From Mycobacterium colombiense (GTDB lineage Bacteria > Actinomycetota > Actinomycetes > Mycobacteriales > Mycobacteriaceae): a stretch of 64,000 nt of DNA. A program made the translations under genes and the position numbers. The stretch is taken from the NCBI RefSeq assembly GCF_003284975.1, contig NZ_QMEU01000021.1, forward strand, positions 1 to 64,000. Direction: 5' to 3'. The notes beneath the pieces are model-generated. The model saw only the letters and a program-made list of their open reading frames with translations. It ran no database searches and had not been told where the DNA came from. Positions 54,505 to 64,000 of the stretch are shown here, piece by piece (positions within the stretch are counted from its first letter, which is position 1; each line of letters opens with the position of its first letter).

Positions 54505-55245
54505 TCAGGCGACGATTGCTTGCTGCCCTCCGGTCGCATGCAAGACGGCGCCGTTGACGTAGCTGGCCTCCGGCGAGGCGAGAAAAACCACGGCACTGGC
54601 GATTTCGCTCGCATCGGCCACCCGCTTCAGCGCAGTGATCGCCGCGATGGTCTCGAGGGCACCCGGAAGCGCGGCCGCCCCAGGCGTTTCCGTCGGCCCC
54701 GCGGCCACCGCGTTCACCCGCACACCCGACTCGCCGAATTCATCGGCCCACACGCGGGTCAGCTGCTCCAAGCCGGCTTTGGTGGCCCCGTAGATCCCTG
54801 CCCCGCGCGTTGCGAACGACGCTGCGAGGGTGCTCACGTTCACCACCGCACCGTGGCCCCGAGCGGCCATGGCCGGCACCAACTTCTGCACCAGGATGTA
54901 GGGCGCATGCAGGTTGACCTTCACGTGCTCGTCGAAGGTCGCGTCGTCGGTATCGGCGGTCGGACCGAATTCATAGATACCGGCGTTGTTGACCAGGATG
55001 TCCACCGGCCCGGCCTCGGTGGCCAATCGCCGCACCTCGTCGGCGACGTTGAGATCTGCCGCAACGAAACGAGCTGTACCACCGGCATTCTCGATGTCAC
55101 GGACGGTTTTGGCGCCACGTTCGGCGTTGCGGCCCTGCACCACGACCTCGGCGCCGCGACGTGCAAGCTGCAGTGCGATTTCCCGGCCGATACCCGATGT
55201 AGCGCCGGTCACCAACGCGGTGGAGCCGGCCAAAGGTGTTGCCAT
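54505..55245 (-). CDS. Short-chain dehydrogenase/reductase
   Basis: The 246-residue classical SDR has TGATSGIGR, NNAGIY, NVSTLAAS for the catalytic serine and YGATK as the YxxxK pair. After the second beta strand, QGRNAERG carries a basic residue that favours NADPH. Its stop lies three bases from the convergent MOSC-fusion stop. It is separated from the upstream encapsulin gene by 69 bases and might be read through from it. The substrate is unknown. Confidence 0.88.
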   Translation of the reverse strand: MATPLAGSTALVTGATSGIGREIALQLARRGAEVVVQGRNAERGAKTVRDIENAGGTARFVAADLNVADEVRRLATEAGPVDILVNNAGIYEFGPTADTDDATFDEHVKVNLHAPYILVQKLVPAMAARGHGAVVNVSTLAASFATRGAGIYGATKAGLEQLTRVWADEFGESGVRVNAVAAGPTETPGAAALPGALETIAAITALKRVADASEIASAVVFLASPEASYVNGAVLHATGGQQAIVA

Positions 55246-55314
55246 CGAAATCCTGCCTCCAGGAGAGAAGTTCCATTCCTTTCCCGGTAAGCAGCGGTTG
55301 GTCGGCGTTTATTC

Positions 55315-56112
55315 CTAGGGGTTCAGCGGGACGGACGCCTCGGCGGTGTAGCACAGGAAGGTCAGCGTCTCCTGCAGATACAGCTGCACGGTGTCCGCGT
55401 CATGGCTGGTGTATCCGATCGACACGTCGGTGCCGAGCTGCAGGTCGAAGTCGCCGCCGCGGGTGGTCAGCACGAACGCGCCGTCGATGGCAGGCGCCCA
55501 GATGATGTCTCCGGGAACCAGTCGGTCGATGTGTTCGAGGATCGGATATCCGTGTTCGGTGGTCTCGCTGACCCGGGTGTAGACGTCGGCGGACAGCAGC
55601 ACCGAGTACGGGCCGTCGACGCCGGCCAGCCGGAGTTCGGAGATCGCCTGGGTGATGACATCGGGGATCTCGCGCGGATCGGCCGGCAGGGTCAGCGACT
55701 TGTTCGAGCTGGCCGAGCGGATGCCCTCGATCGACGCCGCGGCGTAGCCCTCGAAGATGGCCCGGTCTTCCACGAACGCCAGTTTCTTGGCGGCCTCCTT
55801 GACCGGGTCCCAGTCGGAGTCGTTGGCGCCGCGCTCGACGTTGTCGATCTCGTAACGAGACAGGGTGAATGGAACCCTCAAGCGGACAAGGGGTTTGCTC
55901 TCCCGCAGATGAGCCTCCACGCCCTCGGTGGGCGACGCCACGTTGGCGAGCCGACCGGTGCTGACGGCGGCGGCGACCGGTCCGCCCGGCTCGCTGACGT
56001 CGACGACCCGGCGCCCGGCAATGTGCCGCTTGAAGGTGCGGGTCGCCTCCGTTTCGATCTCGTGCCAGGCGGCGTCGGTGACCGGTGCCAGGTCGCGGTA
56101 GAGGTTGTTCAT
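55315..56112 (-). CDS. cfp29: Encapsulin shell protein (Cfp29, Rv0798c-type)
   Basis: The 265-residue encapsulin has the HK97-like coat fold. It begins NNLYRDLAPVTDAAW and ends with TLTFLCYTAEASVPLNP, close to M. tuberculosis Cfp29. Encapsulins assemble into protein nanocompartments of 60 or more copies. Its start overlaps the Dyp peroxidase stop as ATGA, so shell and cargo are co-translated. The cargo carries a C-terminal targeting peptide. The complex is thought to protect against oxidative stress. It is exported or released and is a known T-cell antigen in M. tuberculosis. Confidence 0.96.
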   Translation of the reverse strand: MNNLYRDLAPVTDAAWHEIETEATRTFKRHIAGRRVVDVSEPGGPVAAAVSTGRLANVASPTEGVEAHLRESKPLVRLRVPFTLSRYEIDNVERGANDSDWDPVKEAAKKLAFVEDRAIFEGYAAASIEGIRSASSNKSLTLPADPREIPDVITQAISELRLAGVDGPYSVLLSADVYTRVSETTEHGYPILEHIDRLVPGDIIWAPAIDGAFVLTTRGGDFDLQLGTDVSIGYTSHDADTVQLYLQETLTFLCYTAEASVPLNP

Positions 56113-57116
56113 GAGGTTCCTTTCAGGCTGCCGATCGAAAGTGAGCCGTTCTGTGCCACAGGCGTTTCCGCCACCGGCGCTGCGGGCAGCGGCGGTGGAT
56201 CATCGAGAAAGTCCAGGGTGGGGGAGAAGAACAATCCGCCGGTGACGGCGGTAGAGAAGTCGAGGATGCGGTCGGTGTTGCCCGGGGGGTCGCCGAGGAA
56301 CATGTTGCGCAACATCTGTTCGGTGACTCGGGGTGTCCGCGAATAGCCGATGAAGTAGGTGCCGTATTCGCTCTTGCCGAGTTCGCCGAACGGCATGTTG
56401 TGCCGCACAATCTTCAGTTCCGTGCCGTCGGCGTCGGTGATCACGTTGAGCGCGATGTGGGAGTTGGCCGGCTTCACGTCGTCGTCGAGTTCGATGTCGT
56501 CCAGTTTGGTCCGGCCGATCACCCGCTCCTGCTCGGTGACCGAGATCGAATGCCACGACGACATGTCGTGCACGTACTTCTGCACGTGCACATAGCAAGA
56601 GCCGGCGAAGTCGGGGTCCTCGTCGCCGATCGCGGTGGCACTGACGGCCAGTGCGCCGTCCGGGTTCTCGGTACCGTCAACGAATCCGAGCAAGTCGCGG
56701 TTGTCGAAGTAGCGGAAGCCATGCACCTCGTCGACCACGGTGACCGCGCCGGCCATCGATTTGAGGATCCGGTCGGCCAACTCGAAGCAGACGTCCAAGC
56801 TCTCGGCCCTGATGTGGAACAACAGGTCCCCGGGGGTGGCGGGGGCGGTGTGCCGCGGTCCGTTCAGCTCGGTGAACCGGTGCAGTTCGGCGGGTCGCGG
56901 TCCGGAGAACAGGCGGTCCCACGCGTCGGAGCCGATCGAGGCGATCGCCGACAACCGCTTCTGCGGTTCGCGGAAGCCGATCGCGCGCACCAGTCCCGGA
57001 ATCTCGGGCAGCGCGTCGTGCACCGTCGCCTCTCCGCCGTCGTCGATGGTGACCACCAGGAAGATCGCCGCGGGGGTCAACGGTGCGAGGATCGGCTGCG
57101 GCTGGACGGGGGGCAC
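56109..57116 (-). CDS. dyp: Dye-decolorizing peroxidase, encapsulin cargo (Rv0799c-type)
   Basis: The 335-residue haem peroxidase equals Rv0799c in length. It has GFVDGTENPDG with the distal catalytic aspartate, GSCYVHVQKYVHD, the distal arginine in RHNMPFGE and the proximal haem histidine upstream. The C terminus GSLSIGSLKG is the encapsulin-loading peptide. The GTG at 57116 gives the family start PPVQPQPILAPLTP. The open frame reaches 57431 only because the 57-bp repeat is a multiple of three. It leads the two-gene operon with the shell gene. Confidence 0.95.
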   Translation of the reverse strand: MPPVQPQPILAPLTPAAIFLVVTIDDGGEATVHDALPEIPGLVRAIGFREPQKRLSAIASIGSDAWDRLFSGPRPAELHRFTELNGPRHTAPATPGDLLFHIRAESLDVCFELADRILKSMAGAVTVVDEVHGFRYFDNRDLLGFVDGTENPDGALAVSATAIGDEDPDFAGSCYVHVQKYVHDMSSWHSISVTEQERVIGRTKLDDIELDDDVKPANSHIALNVITDADGTELKIVRHNMPFGELGKSEYGTYFIGYSRTPRVTEQMLRNMFLGDPPGNTDRILDFSTAVTGGLFFSPTLDFLDDPPPLPAAPVAETPVAQNGSLSIGSLKGTS

Positions 57117-57125
57117 TCTGAGGAC

Positions 57126-57376
57126 CCTAGCGTGGCGACGGTGAGCGCCGAAAGCGGCGCGAGCAAGGAGCGCGCAATCGGACCTAGCGTGGCGACGGTG
57201 AGCGCCGAAAGCGGCGCGAGCAAGGAGCGCGCAATCGGACCTAGCGCGGCGACGGTGAGCGCCGAAAGCGGCGCGAGCAAGGAGCGCGCAATCGGACCTA
57301 GCGTGGCGACGGTGAGCGCCGAAAGCGGCGCGAGCAAGGAGCGCGCAATCGGACCTAGCGTGGCGACGGTGAGCGC
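57126..57376. repeat. Tandem 57-bp repeat (four full copies plus a 23-bp partial)
   Basis: Full copies begin at 57126, 57183, 57240 and 57297, each starting CCTAGCG; a partial copy covers 57354-57376. Copies are nearly identical; copy three differs by one T to C at 57247. Each copy contains an inverted repeat, GCGCC-GAAAGC-GGCGC. The array fills the divergent promoter region between dyp (57116) and the aminopeptidase (57385), so copy number may affect expression. It resembles mycobacterial MIRU-type minisatellites used for strain typing. Confidence 0.95.
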
Positions 57377-57384
57377 GGACAGCC

Positions 57385-58659
57385 ATGATGATCAACATGT
57401 CGGCCAGCGCCGCAGGCCTCTGCGATTTCATCGACGCTTCTCCTTCGCCATTTCACGTCTGTGCGACGGTCGGCGCGCGGCTGACCGCCGCCGGGTTCAC
57501 CGAACTGAACGAGACTCAACGGTGGCCGGAAGAACCGGGCCGCTACTTCGTGGTGCGGGCCGGCTCGCTGGTCGCGTGGAACTCCGACGGCGCCGACGGC
57601 CCGTTCCGGATCGTCGGCGCCCACACCGACAGCCCGAACCTGCGGGTCAAACAACATCCCGACCGGGTGGTCGCCGGTTGGCGCGTGCTCGCCTTGGAGC
57701 CCTACGGCGGTGCGTGGCTCAACTCCTGGCTGGACCGCGACCTGGGCATCAGCGGGCGGTTGTCGGTGCATGACGGCGGCGCGATCGAGCACCGGCTGGT
57801 CCGGATCGACGACCCGATCCTGCGGGTGCCGCAGCTAGCCATTCACCTGGCCGAGGACCGCAAATCGCTCACACTGGACCCGCAGCGCCACGTCAACGCC
57901 GTTTGGGGTGTCGGGGCAGAAGCGACGTCATTCCTCGACTTCGTCGCAGAACGCGCCGGGGTGGTGGCGACCGACGTGCTGGCCGCCGACCTGATGACCC
58001 ACGACCTGACCCCCTCCACGGTGATCGGCGCCGACGCCAGCATGCTGAGCGCTCCCCGGCTGGACAACCAGGCCAGTTGCTATGCGGGCATGGAGGCTAT
58101 GTTGGCGACCACGCCTCGCGCGTCCATGCCCGTGCTGGTGCTCTTCGACCACGAGGAGGTCGGTTCGTCCTCCGACCACGGTGCCCAGTCCGACCTGCTG
58201 GCCACCGTCCTGGAGCGCATCGTGCTCACGGCCGGCGGTACCCGAGAGGACTTCCTACGCCGTCTGCCCGACTCACTGCTGGCCTCGGCGGACATGGCGC
58301 ACGCCACCCATCCCAACTATCCGGATCGGCACGAGCCCGGCCACCTGATAGAGGTCAACGCCGGACCGGTGCTGAAGGTGCACCCCAACCTGCGTTATGC
58401 CACCGACGGACGCACGGCGGCGGCCTTCGCGCTGGCCTGCCGACAGGCCGGGGTCAACCTGCAGCGCTACGAGCACCGCGCCGACCTGCCCTGCGGGTCG
58501 ACGATAGGGCCGCTCACCGCCGCCCGGACCGGCATCCCGACCGTCGACGTCGGCGCCGCGCAACTGGCGATGCACTCGGCGCGCGAGTTGATGGGCGCGC
58601 ACGACGTGGCCGCGTACTCGGCCGCGATGCAAGCCTTCTTTTCGCCCGAGTCGTTCTGA
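57385..58659 (+). CDS. pepC: M18-family aspartyl aminopeptidase, Rv0800-type
   Basis: The 424-residue metallopeptidase has metal ligands in [12 protein letters not shown], an acidic catalytic site in [16 protein letters not shown], and a C-terminal His in [12 protein letters not shown]. This pattern is M18, which uses two zinc or cobalt ions to remove N-terminal acidic residues. It is annotated pepC in M. tuberculosis. ATGs at 57385, 57388 and 57397 are all plausible. It directly follows the 57-bp repeat array and is divergent from the peroxidase-encapsulin operon. Cytosolic; likely peptide recycling. Confidence 0.92.
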   Translation: MMINMSASAAGLCDFIDASPSPFHVCATVGARLTAAGFTELNETQRWPEEPGRYFVVRAGSLVAWNSDGADGPFRIVGAHTDSPNLRVKQHPDRVVAGWRVLALEPYGGAWLNSWLDRDLGISGRLSVHDGGAIEHRLVRIDDPILRVPQLAIHLAEDRKSLTLDPQRHVNAVWGVGAEATSFLDFVAERAGVVATDVLAADLMTHDLTPSTVIGADASMLSAPRLDNQASCYAGMEAMLATTPRASMPVLVLFDHEEVGSSSDHGAQSDLLATVLERIVLTAGGTREDFLRRLPDSLLASADMAHATHPNYPDRHEPGHLIEVNAGPVLKVHPNLRYATDGRTAAAFALACRQAGVNLQRYEHRADLPCGSTIGPLTAARTGIPTVDVGAAQLAMHSARELMGAHDVAAYSAAMQAFFSPESF

Positions 58660-58669
58660 GTTCCAATGG

Positions 58670-59026
58670 CTACACGAAAGCCAGGGTGAGCGCGAAGGTT
58701 GCGGCGTTGAGGGCGAGCAGGAACCCGGCAAACGCGAACTGACCGGAAATATCGTTGGCGAGTACGTGGGTGTACATCGCGCAGATGAAGAAGATAGTCA
58801 GCCCGGCTGCCGCGGCGACGCCGATTGCCGGAACCCACAGGCCGACTATGAGCCCAAGGGCGCCTGGGGTTTTCAGGGTGCCGATAGGGAACCTCAGCCA
58901 GGACAGCGGCACCCCGGCCCGGCGCATGGGCCCAATGATTGGCGCGAAGCGGAGCAGTGCGCTCACGCCCGAGAAGCCGTCGAATGCTATGGCAATTGCC
59001 GTCACGATGAGGTATGCGGTGCGCAT
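58670..59026 (-). CDS. DoxX-like membrane protein
   Basis: The 118-residue protein has four hydrophobic segments. GLIVGLWVPAIGVAAA and an N-terminal LIVTAIAIAFDGFSG are typical of the DoxX/DUF4345-like family, which includes proteins linked to redox stress. The ATG at 59026 follows GGAAG by eight bases. It converges on the aminopeptidase gene with a 10-base gap. Function unknown. Confidence 0.8.
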   Translation of the reverse strand: MRTAYLIVTAIAIAFDGFSGVSALLRFAPIIGPMRRAGVPLSWLRFPIGTLKTPGALGLIVGLWVPAIGVAAAAGLTIFFICAMYTHVLANDISGQFAFAGFLLALNAATFALTLAFV

Positions 59027-59424
59027 GTTGGGGTCTTCCGTGGTGGGTCGAATGAGAGCAGAGCCGTCGGTGTCAGCCCGTCGGGACCGGATCCAATCGG
59101 AACGAGCCGATCCGGCTGCCCAGCGCCTCGAACTCGTCGGGGCTGCCCTGGCACACCAGGCCAGAGCGCTTCGGAAAACCGACCGATGCTTCGATCGGGT
59201 ATCGCCGCAGTAGCGGGGTTCATCGCATCTCCCTTTGCGTATCCCGTTGCCGTGGAACGCAATCGGCTGGTGCAGTTCGGACGGAGTAGCCGGCCGTCAC
59301 CGGCAACTCGTATCCAAGGACGGATCAGCGGGGCGCAAAGTTACACGCGCGAGTAACTTTTCGACGCCCCGCCTCGTCGTCATTTCGTGAGTAGGCAATC
59401 CCGATGCCACTACCAGGAGGATCG
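59027..59424. other. 398-base region without an intact gene; possible gene remnant
   Basis: A short minus-strand frame at about 59086-59163 reads like the end of a real protein (SPDEFEALGSRIGSFRLDP, then stop) with coding-type GC at third positions, but no start or upstream domain is intact in the same frame. It may be a degraded gene. The remainder precedes the 59425 gene and ends in AGGAGG. I see no RNA gene or terminator. Confidence 0.35.
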
Positions 59425-59847
59425 ATGACAGCGGAGAGCTGGTACGGCCCGCGCTGGCCGCGGGTGACCGCCCGTGCCACCAGTGCAACGTTGGCAGTCT
59501 TGGCGGTGGCTCAAGCCGCATTCGCCGGCAGTTTCCTGGGTGGGCAGTACAACGCACTGGGGCTGCACTCCGCGGGTGCGAAAGTGACCACGGTGCTTTC
59601 CGTCGTCCAGGTGGTGGTGCTGGTGATCGTGAGCAGGACGGGCGGGCCGCGCTGGCCGATCGCAGTCGCGACGCTGGTGAGCGTCCTCTTCATCGCCGAG
59701 TTCGCCTCGGGGGAATTGCGGTTGACAGCGTTACACGTTCCGCTCGGGGTGCTGTTGATCGTGGGGATCTTCCAGCTGACCGCATCGGTGTGGCGGTGGC
59801 CGCTGGCCGCACCGTCTCGTTCAGCTCAGCAGGATGTGATTCGGTGA
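59425..59847 (+). CDS. Small four-segment membrane protein paired with the multicopper oxidase
   Basis: The 140-residue protein has four hydrophobic helices (about residues 18-36, 54-70, 77-95 and 103-122). The ATG at 59425 has a perfect AGGAGG (59414-59419) five bases upstream. It overlaps the oxidase as GTGA, so the two are coupled. No known domain is recognised. It may anchor the exported oxidase or affect its redox environment; that is a guess. Confidence 0.82.
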   Translation: MTAESWYGPRWPRVTARATSATLAVLAVAQAAFAGSFLGGQYNALGLHSAGAKVTTVLSVVQVVVLVIVSRTGGPRWPIAVATLVSVLFIAEFASGELRLTALHVPLGVLLIVGIFQLTASVWRWPLAAPSRSAQQDVIR

Positions 59848-61373
59848 ACCGGCGTAGCGCGCTGCGGGTGGGCGCTGCCGCGGCTGGAATAGGTTTCGTC
59901 GGTGCCGGCTGGCCGCTGGCGGGCGCACTGCTGGGATCGACAGAGTCGGGACGGCTTGTGCGCAGCCAGACGAAACTGCCCGACCGCTATCAAGTCCCGG
60001 TGCCGATCCCGGAGCGATTGGCACCGGTCAGCAGCGATGCCGGCACTGACTACTACGAGATCACCCAGCAGATCTCGCACTTGCGCATATTGCCCGAGTT
60101 GACCACTGCGGCATGGACGTACAACACGACTTTTCCCGGCCCCACCATCGTTTCCCGGTCCGGCCGCCGAGCCGTGGTGCGGCACCGCAACGCTCTGCCG
60201 GTGCCGGTCGTGGTGCATCTGCATGGCGGGCACACCCCGCAAGACCACGATGGATACCCAATCGACTTCATCCTGCCTCAAGGCGATCAATCCAGTGCCG
60301 ATGGCATGACACGCAATAGCGTTGTCGGACAGCGTGAATACGTTTATCCGATGAAACAGCGGGCCGCTACCTTGTGGTACCACGATCACCGCATGGGGTA
60401 TACGGGCGCCGCTGTGTGGCACGGCCTGGCCGGTTTTCACGTGATCCATGACGATGAGGAAGACGCATTGCCGCTGCCTCGCGCCGGGCGCGATATTCCG
60501 TTGATGATCACCGATCGTGCCTTCGCCGCCGATGGCTCCTTTCGGTACCCCGCCGCGGACGGCGGCGGCGTAACCGGCGACTACATGAATGGCGTCCTTG
60601 GTGACGTCATCCTCGTCAACGGCGCGCCGTGGCCGGTGCTGCAGACCGACCCGGCCCGCTATCGCTTGCGGCTACTGAACGCATCCAACGCCCGTCGCTA
60701 CCGACTCCAATTAGACCCGCAGCCGCCCGGCGGGTCGGCGCTGGTGCAGATCGGCAGTGATGGCGGATTGCTCGCGAGACCGGTCGGCCACGATTTCATC
60801 GACATCGCTCCGGCGGAACGCTTTGATGTTGTGGTCGATTTCAGCCGTTACCGGCGCGGGACAAGTGTGCGCCTGGTCAACCTGCTGGGTACCGAAAACG
60901 CCGGTGAGGTCATGCGATTCGACATCGTCGGCGCCGACCGCTCCGATGAGTCGGCCATCCCTGAACGGCTCAGCAGTAGCGCAGCGGATCTCAACCGACA
61001 CGATGCCGTGGCCACCCGCACGTTCCTCTTCCGCCTCGGAAGAGGGGGCGCGTGGACGATCAATGACCTGTCGTATCAACCGGGCCGGGCGCTGGCGCGT
61101 CCCAAGCTCGGTACCGCAGAAATCTGGCGGTTCATCACCGAATTCCACCATCCCGTCCACGTGCACCTGAACCCGTTCCAAGTGATCTCCCGCAACAATC
61201 GCGCACCGGGACGGTTCGACGCGGGCTGGAAGGACACCGTGGATGTCCGGCCGGCCGAGGCGGTCGAAATCCTCATCCGATTCACCGACTACACCGGCTC
61301 ATACCTTCTGCATTGCCACAATCTCGAGCACGAAGACATGGCCATGATGGCCGACTTCGTGACGGTGGATTAG
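59844..61373 (+). CDS. Tat-exported multicopper oxidase
   Basis: The 509-residue protein starts VNRRSALRVGAAAAGIG, a twin-arginine signal. Its copper motifs are complete: HLHGGH near residue 125, WYHDH near 179, HPVHVH near 436, and HCHNLEHEDMAMM near 490 with the type 1 copper ligands and an axial methionine. It resembles CotA, bilirubin oxidase and bacterial laccases, which oxidise metals or phenols with oxygen. The GTG at 59844 overlaps the membrane-protein stop. A frame open to 59790 is rejected. It probably acts outside the membrane in copper tolerance or phenol oxidation. Confidence 0.94.
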   Translation: MNRRSALRVGAAAAGIGFVGAGWPLAGALLGSTESGRLVRSQTKLPDRYQVPVPIPERLAPVSSDAGTDYYEITQQISHLRILPELTTAAWTYNTTFPGPTIVSRSGRRAVVRHRNALPVPVVVHLHGGHTPQDHDGYPIDFILPQGDQSSADGMTRNSVVGQREYVYPMKQRAATLWYHDHRMGYTGAAVWHGLAGFHVIHDDEEDALPLPRAGRDIPLMITDRAFAADGSFRYPAADGGGVTGDYMNGVLGDVILVNGAPWPVLQTDPARYRLRLLNASNARRYRLQLDPQPPGGSALVQIGSDGGLLARPVGHDFIDIAPAERFDVVVDFSRYRRGTSVRLVNLLGTENAGEVMRFDIVGADRSDESAIPERLSSSAADLNRHDAVATRTFLFRLGRGGAWTINDLSYQPGRALARPKLGTAEIWRFITEFHHPVHVHLNPFQVISRNNRAPGRFDAGWKDTVDVRPAEAVEILIRFTDYTGSYLLHCHNLEHEDMAMMADFVTVD

Positions 61374-61407
61374 CCGTGCGTTCCTTCCGCCCGGACCCGA
61401 TCACGCC

Positions 61408-61413
61408 TAGGGT
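61408..61413 (+). promoter_or_regulatory. -10 box of the Rv0801-like gene, leaderless type
   Basis: TAGGGT fits TANNNT and ends eight bases before the GTG at 61422, two bases before an overlapping GTG at 61420. Confidence 0.42.
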
Positions 61414-61421
61414 CTGGCGGT

Positions 61422-61769
61422 GTGGCGCTCAACGTGGAGATGCTGACCTTCGACTGCGACGACCCGGCCGAGCTGGCCGCCTGGTGGGCTGCCCAGTTCG
61501 GCGGCACGACGCACGATGTGCTCGCCGGCGAGTTCACGGCGGTGACTTTTGAAGAAGGGCTGCGGCTCGGATTCCAGAAGGTGCCCGACCCGACGCCCGG
61601 AAAGAACCGCGTGCACCTCGATTTGAGTGTGGCCGACGTCGACGCCGAGGCGTCCCGGCTGACGGCGGCCGGAGCGACCGAGGTCGGCCGGCACCAATTC
61701 GGCGACACCTTCCGCTGGGTGGTGCTGGCCGACCCCGAGGGCAACGTGTTCTGCGTCGTGCGTCAGTAG
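61422..61769 (+). CDS. Glyoxalase/VOC-superfamily protein, Rv0801-type
   Basis: The 115-residue protein equals Rv0801 in length. It has VEMLTFDCDDPAELAAWW, then RVHLDLSVADVDAEASRL and VLADPEGNVFCVV, the paired VOC half-motifs. The His of HLDLSV and the Glu of DPEGN are potential metal ligands. It is monocistronic, with a leaderless-type promoter. The substrate is unknown. Confidence 0.87.
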   Translation: MALNVEMLTFDCDDPAELAAWWAAQFGGTTHDVLAGEFTAVTFEEGLRLGFQKVPDPTPGKNRVHLDLSVADVDAEASRLTAAGATEVGRHQFGDTFRWVVLADPEGNVFCVVRQ

Positions 61770-61776
61770 CGGTCGC

Positions 61777-62172
61777 TCAGCGCTGACCGTGGAAAGCGGG
61801 CTCGTAGCGGATGACGTTCTCCACCACGATTCCGTCGCGGGTGCGGACCCGGTCGATGCCCCGAATCTGAAACGGTCCGTCGGGGCCGGTGCCATGACCG
61901 ACGTAGTGCAAGAACACGAGTTCCTCACCTTCGGCGGCAGCAGGGACGGTAGCGCTGTCGATCACCTCGAGTCGCAAATCGGGTGCAGCCTCCAGCAATT
62001 CGGCGATTTTCGCCGTATACGCCTCGATTCCCCGGACCGGCTCCGCATCGCCGGGCCAGTAGCCGACGATGTCCTCGGCGAGGATGTCGAAGCCGCGCGA
62101 CATGGTGGGTGCGGCCCAGTATGCCGCGAAAACCTCGGCGCTGAACTTCGGCGCGGATTGGACGTCCGTCAT
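61777..62172 (-). CDS. SnoaL-like (NTF2-fold) protein
   Basis: The 131-residue protein has a helix-rich start, EDIVGYWPGD, then GIEAYTAKIAELLEAAPDLRLEV, and strands through the C terminus (FLHYVGHG, RGIDRVRTRDG), a SnoaL/polyketide cyclase-like cone. The ATG at 62172 follows GGAGGAACC. It is divergent from an XRE regulator across an overlapping pair of palindromes, so it is probably the target of that regulator. Function unknown. Confidence 0.83.
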   Translation of the reverse strand: MTDVQSAPKFSAEVFAAYWAAPTMSRGFDILAEDIVGYWPGDAEPVRGIEAYTAKIAELLEAAPDLRLEVIDSATVPAAAEGEELVFLHYVGHGTGPDGPFQIRGIDRVRTRDGIVVENVIRYEPAFHGQR

Positions 62173-62184
62173 GGTTCCTCCTTA

Positions 62185-62207
62185 GATCGGGCGCTCCGAT
62201 CGAGCGC
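62185..62207. promoter_or_regulatory. Overlapping palindromes between SnoaL-like and XRE genes
   Basis: GATCGG-GCGCT-CCGATC spans 62185-62201, and GCGCTC-CGATC-GAGCGC spans 62191-62207. Both are perfect six-base inverted repeats with five-base spacers, just upstream of the SnoaL-like start at 62172. They are candidate binding sites for the divergent XRE protein. Confidence 0.42.
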
Positions 62208-62284
62208 GTGCAGCAAGCGTGTCGCCGCGCAGTGCGGCATCGCAATTACCTGCGAGGTCATCGCCGTGAGCGCGCAGACGTGGT

Positions 62285-62290
62285 TACCGT
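62285..62290 (+). promoter_or_regulatory. -10 box of the XRE regulator, leaderless type
   Basis: TACCGT fits TANNNT and ends six bases before the GTG at 62297. Confidence 0.42.
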
Positions 62291-62296
62291 GGCCTG

Positions 62297-64000
<1,704 letters not shown>

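Noticed and set aside
57126-57376. CRISPR array
   Set aside because: Units are contiguous 57-bp repeats with no unique spacers and no cas genes; this is a minisatellite.
57117-57431. N-terminal extension of the Dyp peroxidase across the repeats
   Set aside because: The frame stays open only because the unit length is a multiple of three. The GTG at 57116 gives the family start and length.

Overview
The window is high-GC DNA from a slow-growing Mycobacterium. It follows the Rv0761c to Rv0803 region of M. tuberculosis gene by gene, with several replacements and insertions. The intact ptrB, second emrB-type pump, extra regulators and absence of IS elements suggest a non-tuberculous species, possibly M. 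avium complex-like. That placement is inference.

Layout. (1) 1-11287: a P450/oxidation island. On the minus strand a TetR gene leads cyp123, an SDR, cyp51, a 3Fe-4S ferredoxin and a SnoaL-like gene, followed by the NDMA-dependent alcohol dehydrogenase adhB and an Old Yellow Enzyme/FadH-type reductase that runs off the left edge. Divergently, aldA, an SDR, a hydroxyacid dehydrogenase and a carboxymuconolactone decarboxylase-like gene form a plus-strand operon. A palindrome at each end of the divergent promoter region suggests that the TetR controls both sides. (2) 11284-17544: an inserted block with a cyclase/ATPase/LuxR regulator, a serine hydrolase, an aldo/keto reductase and a MarR gene. 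(3) 17595-38490: purine genes purD, purB, purC, purS and purQ, interleaved with ggtA, a Tat-exported esterase, a TetR, a DUF429 gene, cyp126 with a TDT permease, ptrB, two tandem DHA2 exporters, a DUF2334 gene, a frameshifted flavoprotein, a beta-lactamase-fold hydrolase and a secreted protein. (4) 38457-44856: lipid acyltransferases, an epimerase, a GntR gene, an F420-type reductase with a divergent TetR, and a VOC gene. (5) 44853-52563: a minus-strand oxidoreductase region with two tandem TetR genes and related candidate operators. (6) 52795-59026: a MOSC/reductase/ferredoxin fusion, an SDR, the encapsulin nanocompartment with its Dyp peroxidase cargo, a 57-bp tandem repeat, an M18 aminopeptidase and a DoxX-like protein. 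(7) 59425-64000: a Tat-exported multicopper oxidase with a membrane partner, a VOC protein, a SnoaL-like gene, an XRE regulator and the 5' part of purL.

Themes. Operons are tight, with many 4-base ATGA or GTGA overlaps. At least eleven genes have a TANNNT box 6-8 nt before the start codon, the pattern of leaderless mycobacterial transcripts. Six purine-pathway genes lie within about 46 kb. No tRNA, rRNA, CRISPR array or insertion sequence was recognised. Comparisons with M. tuberculosis come from memory of that genome, not from a search.
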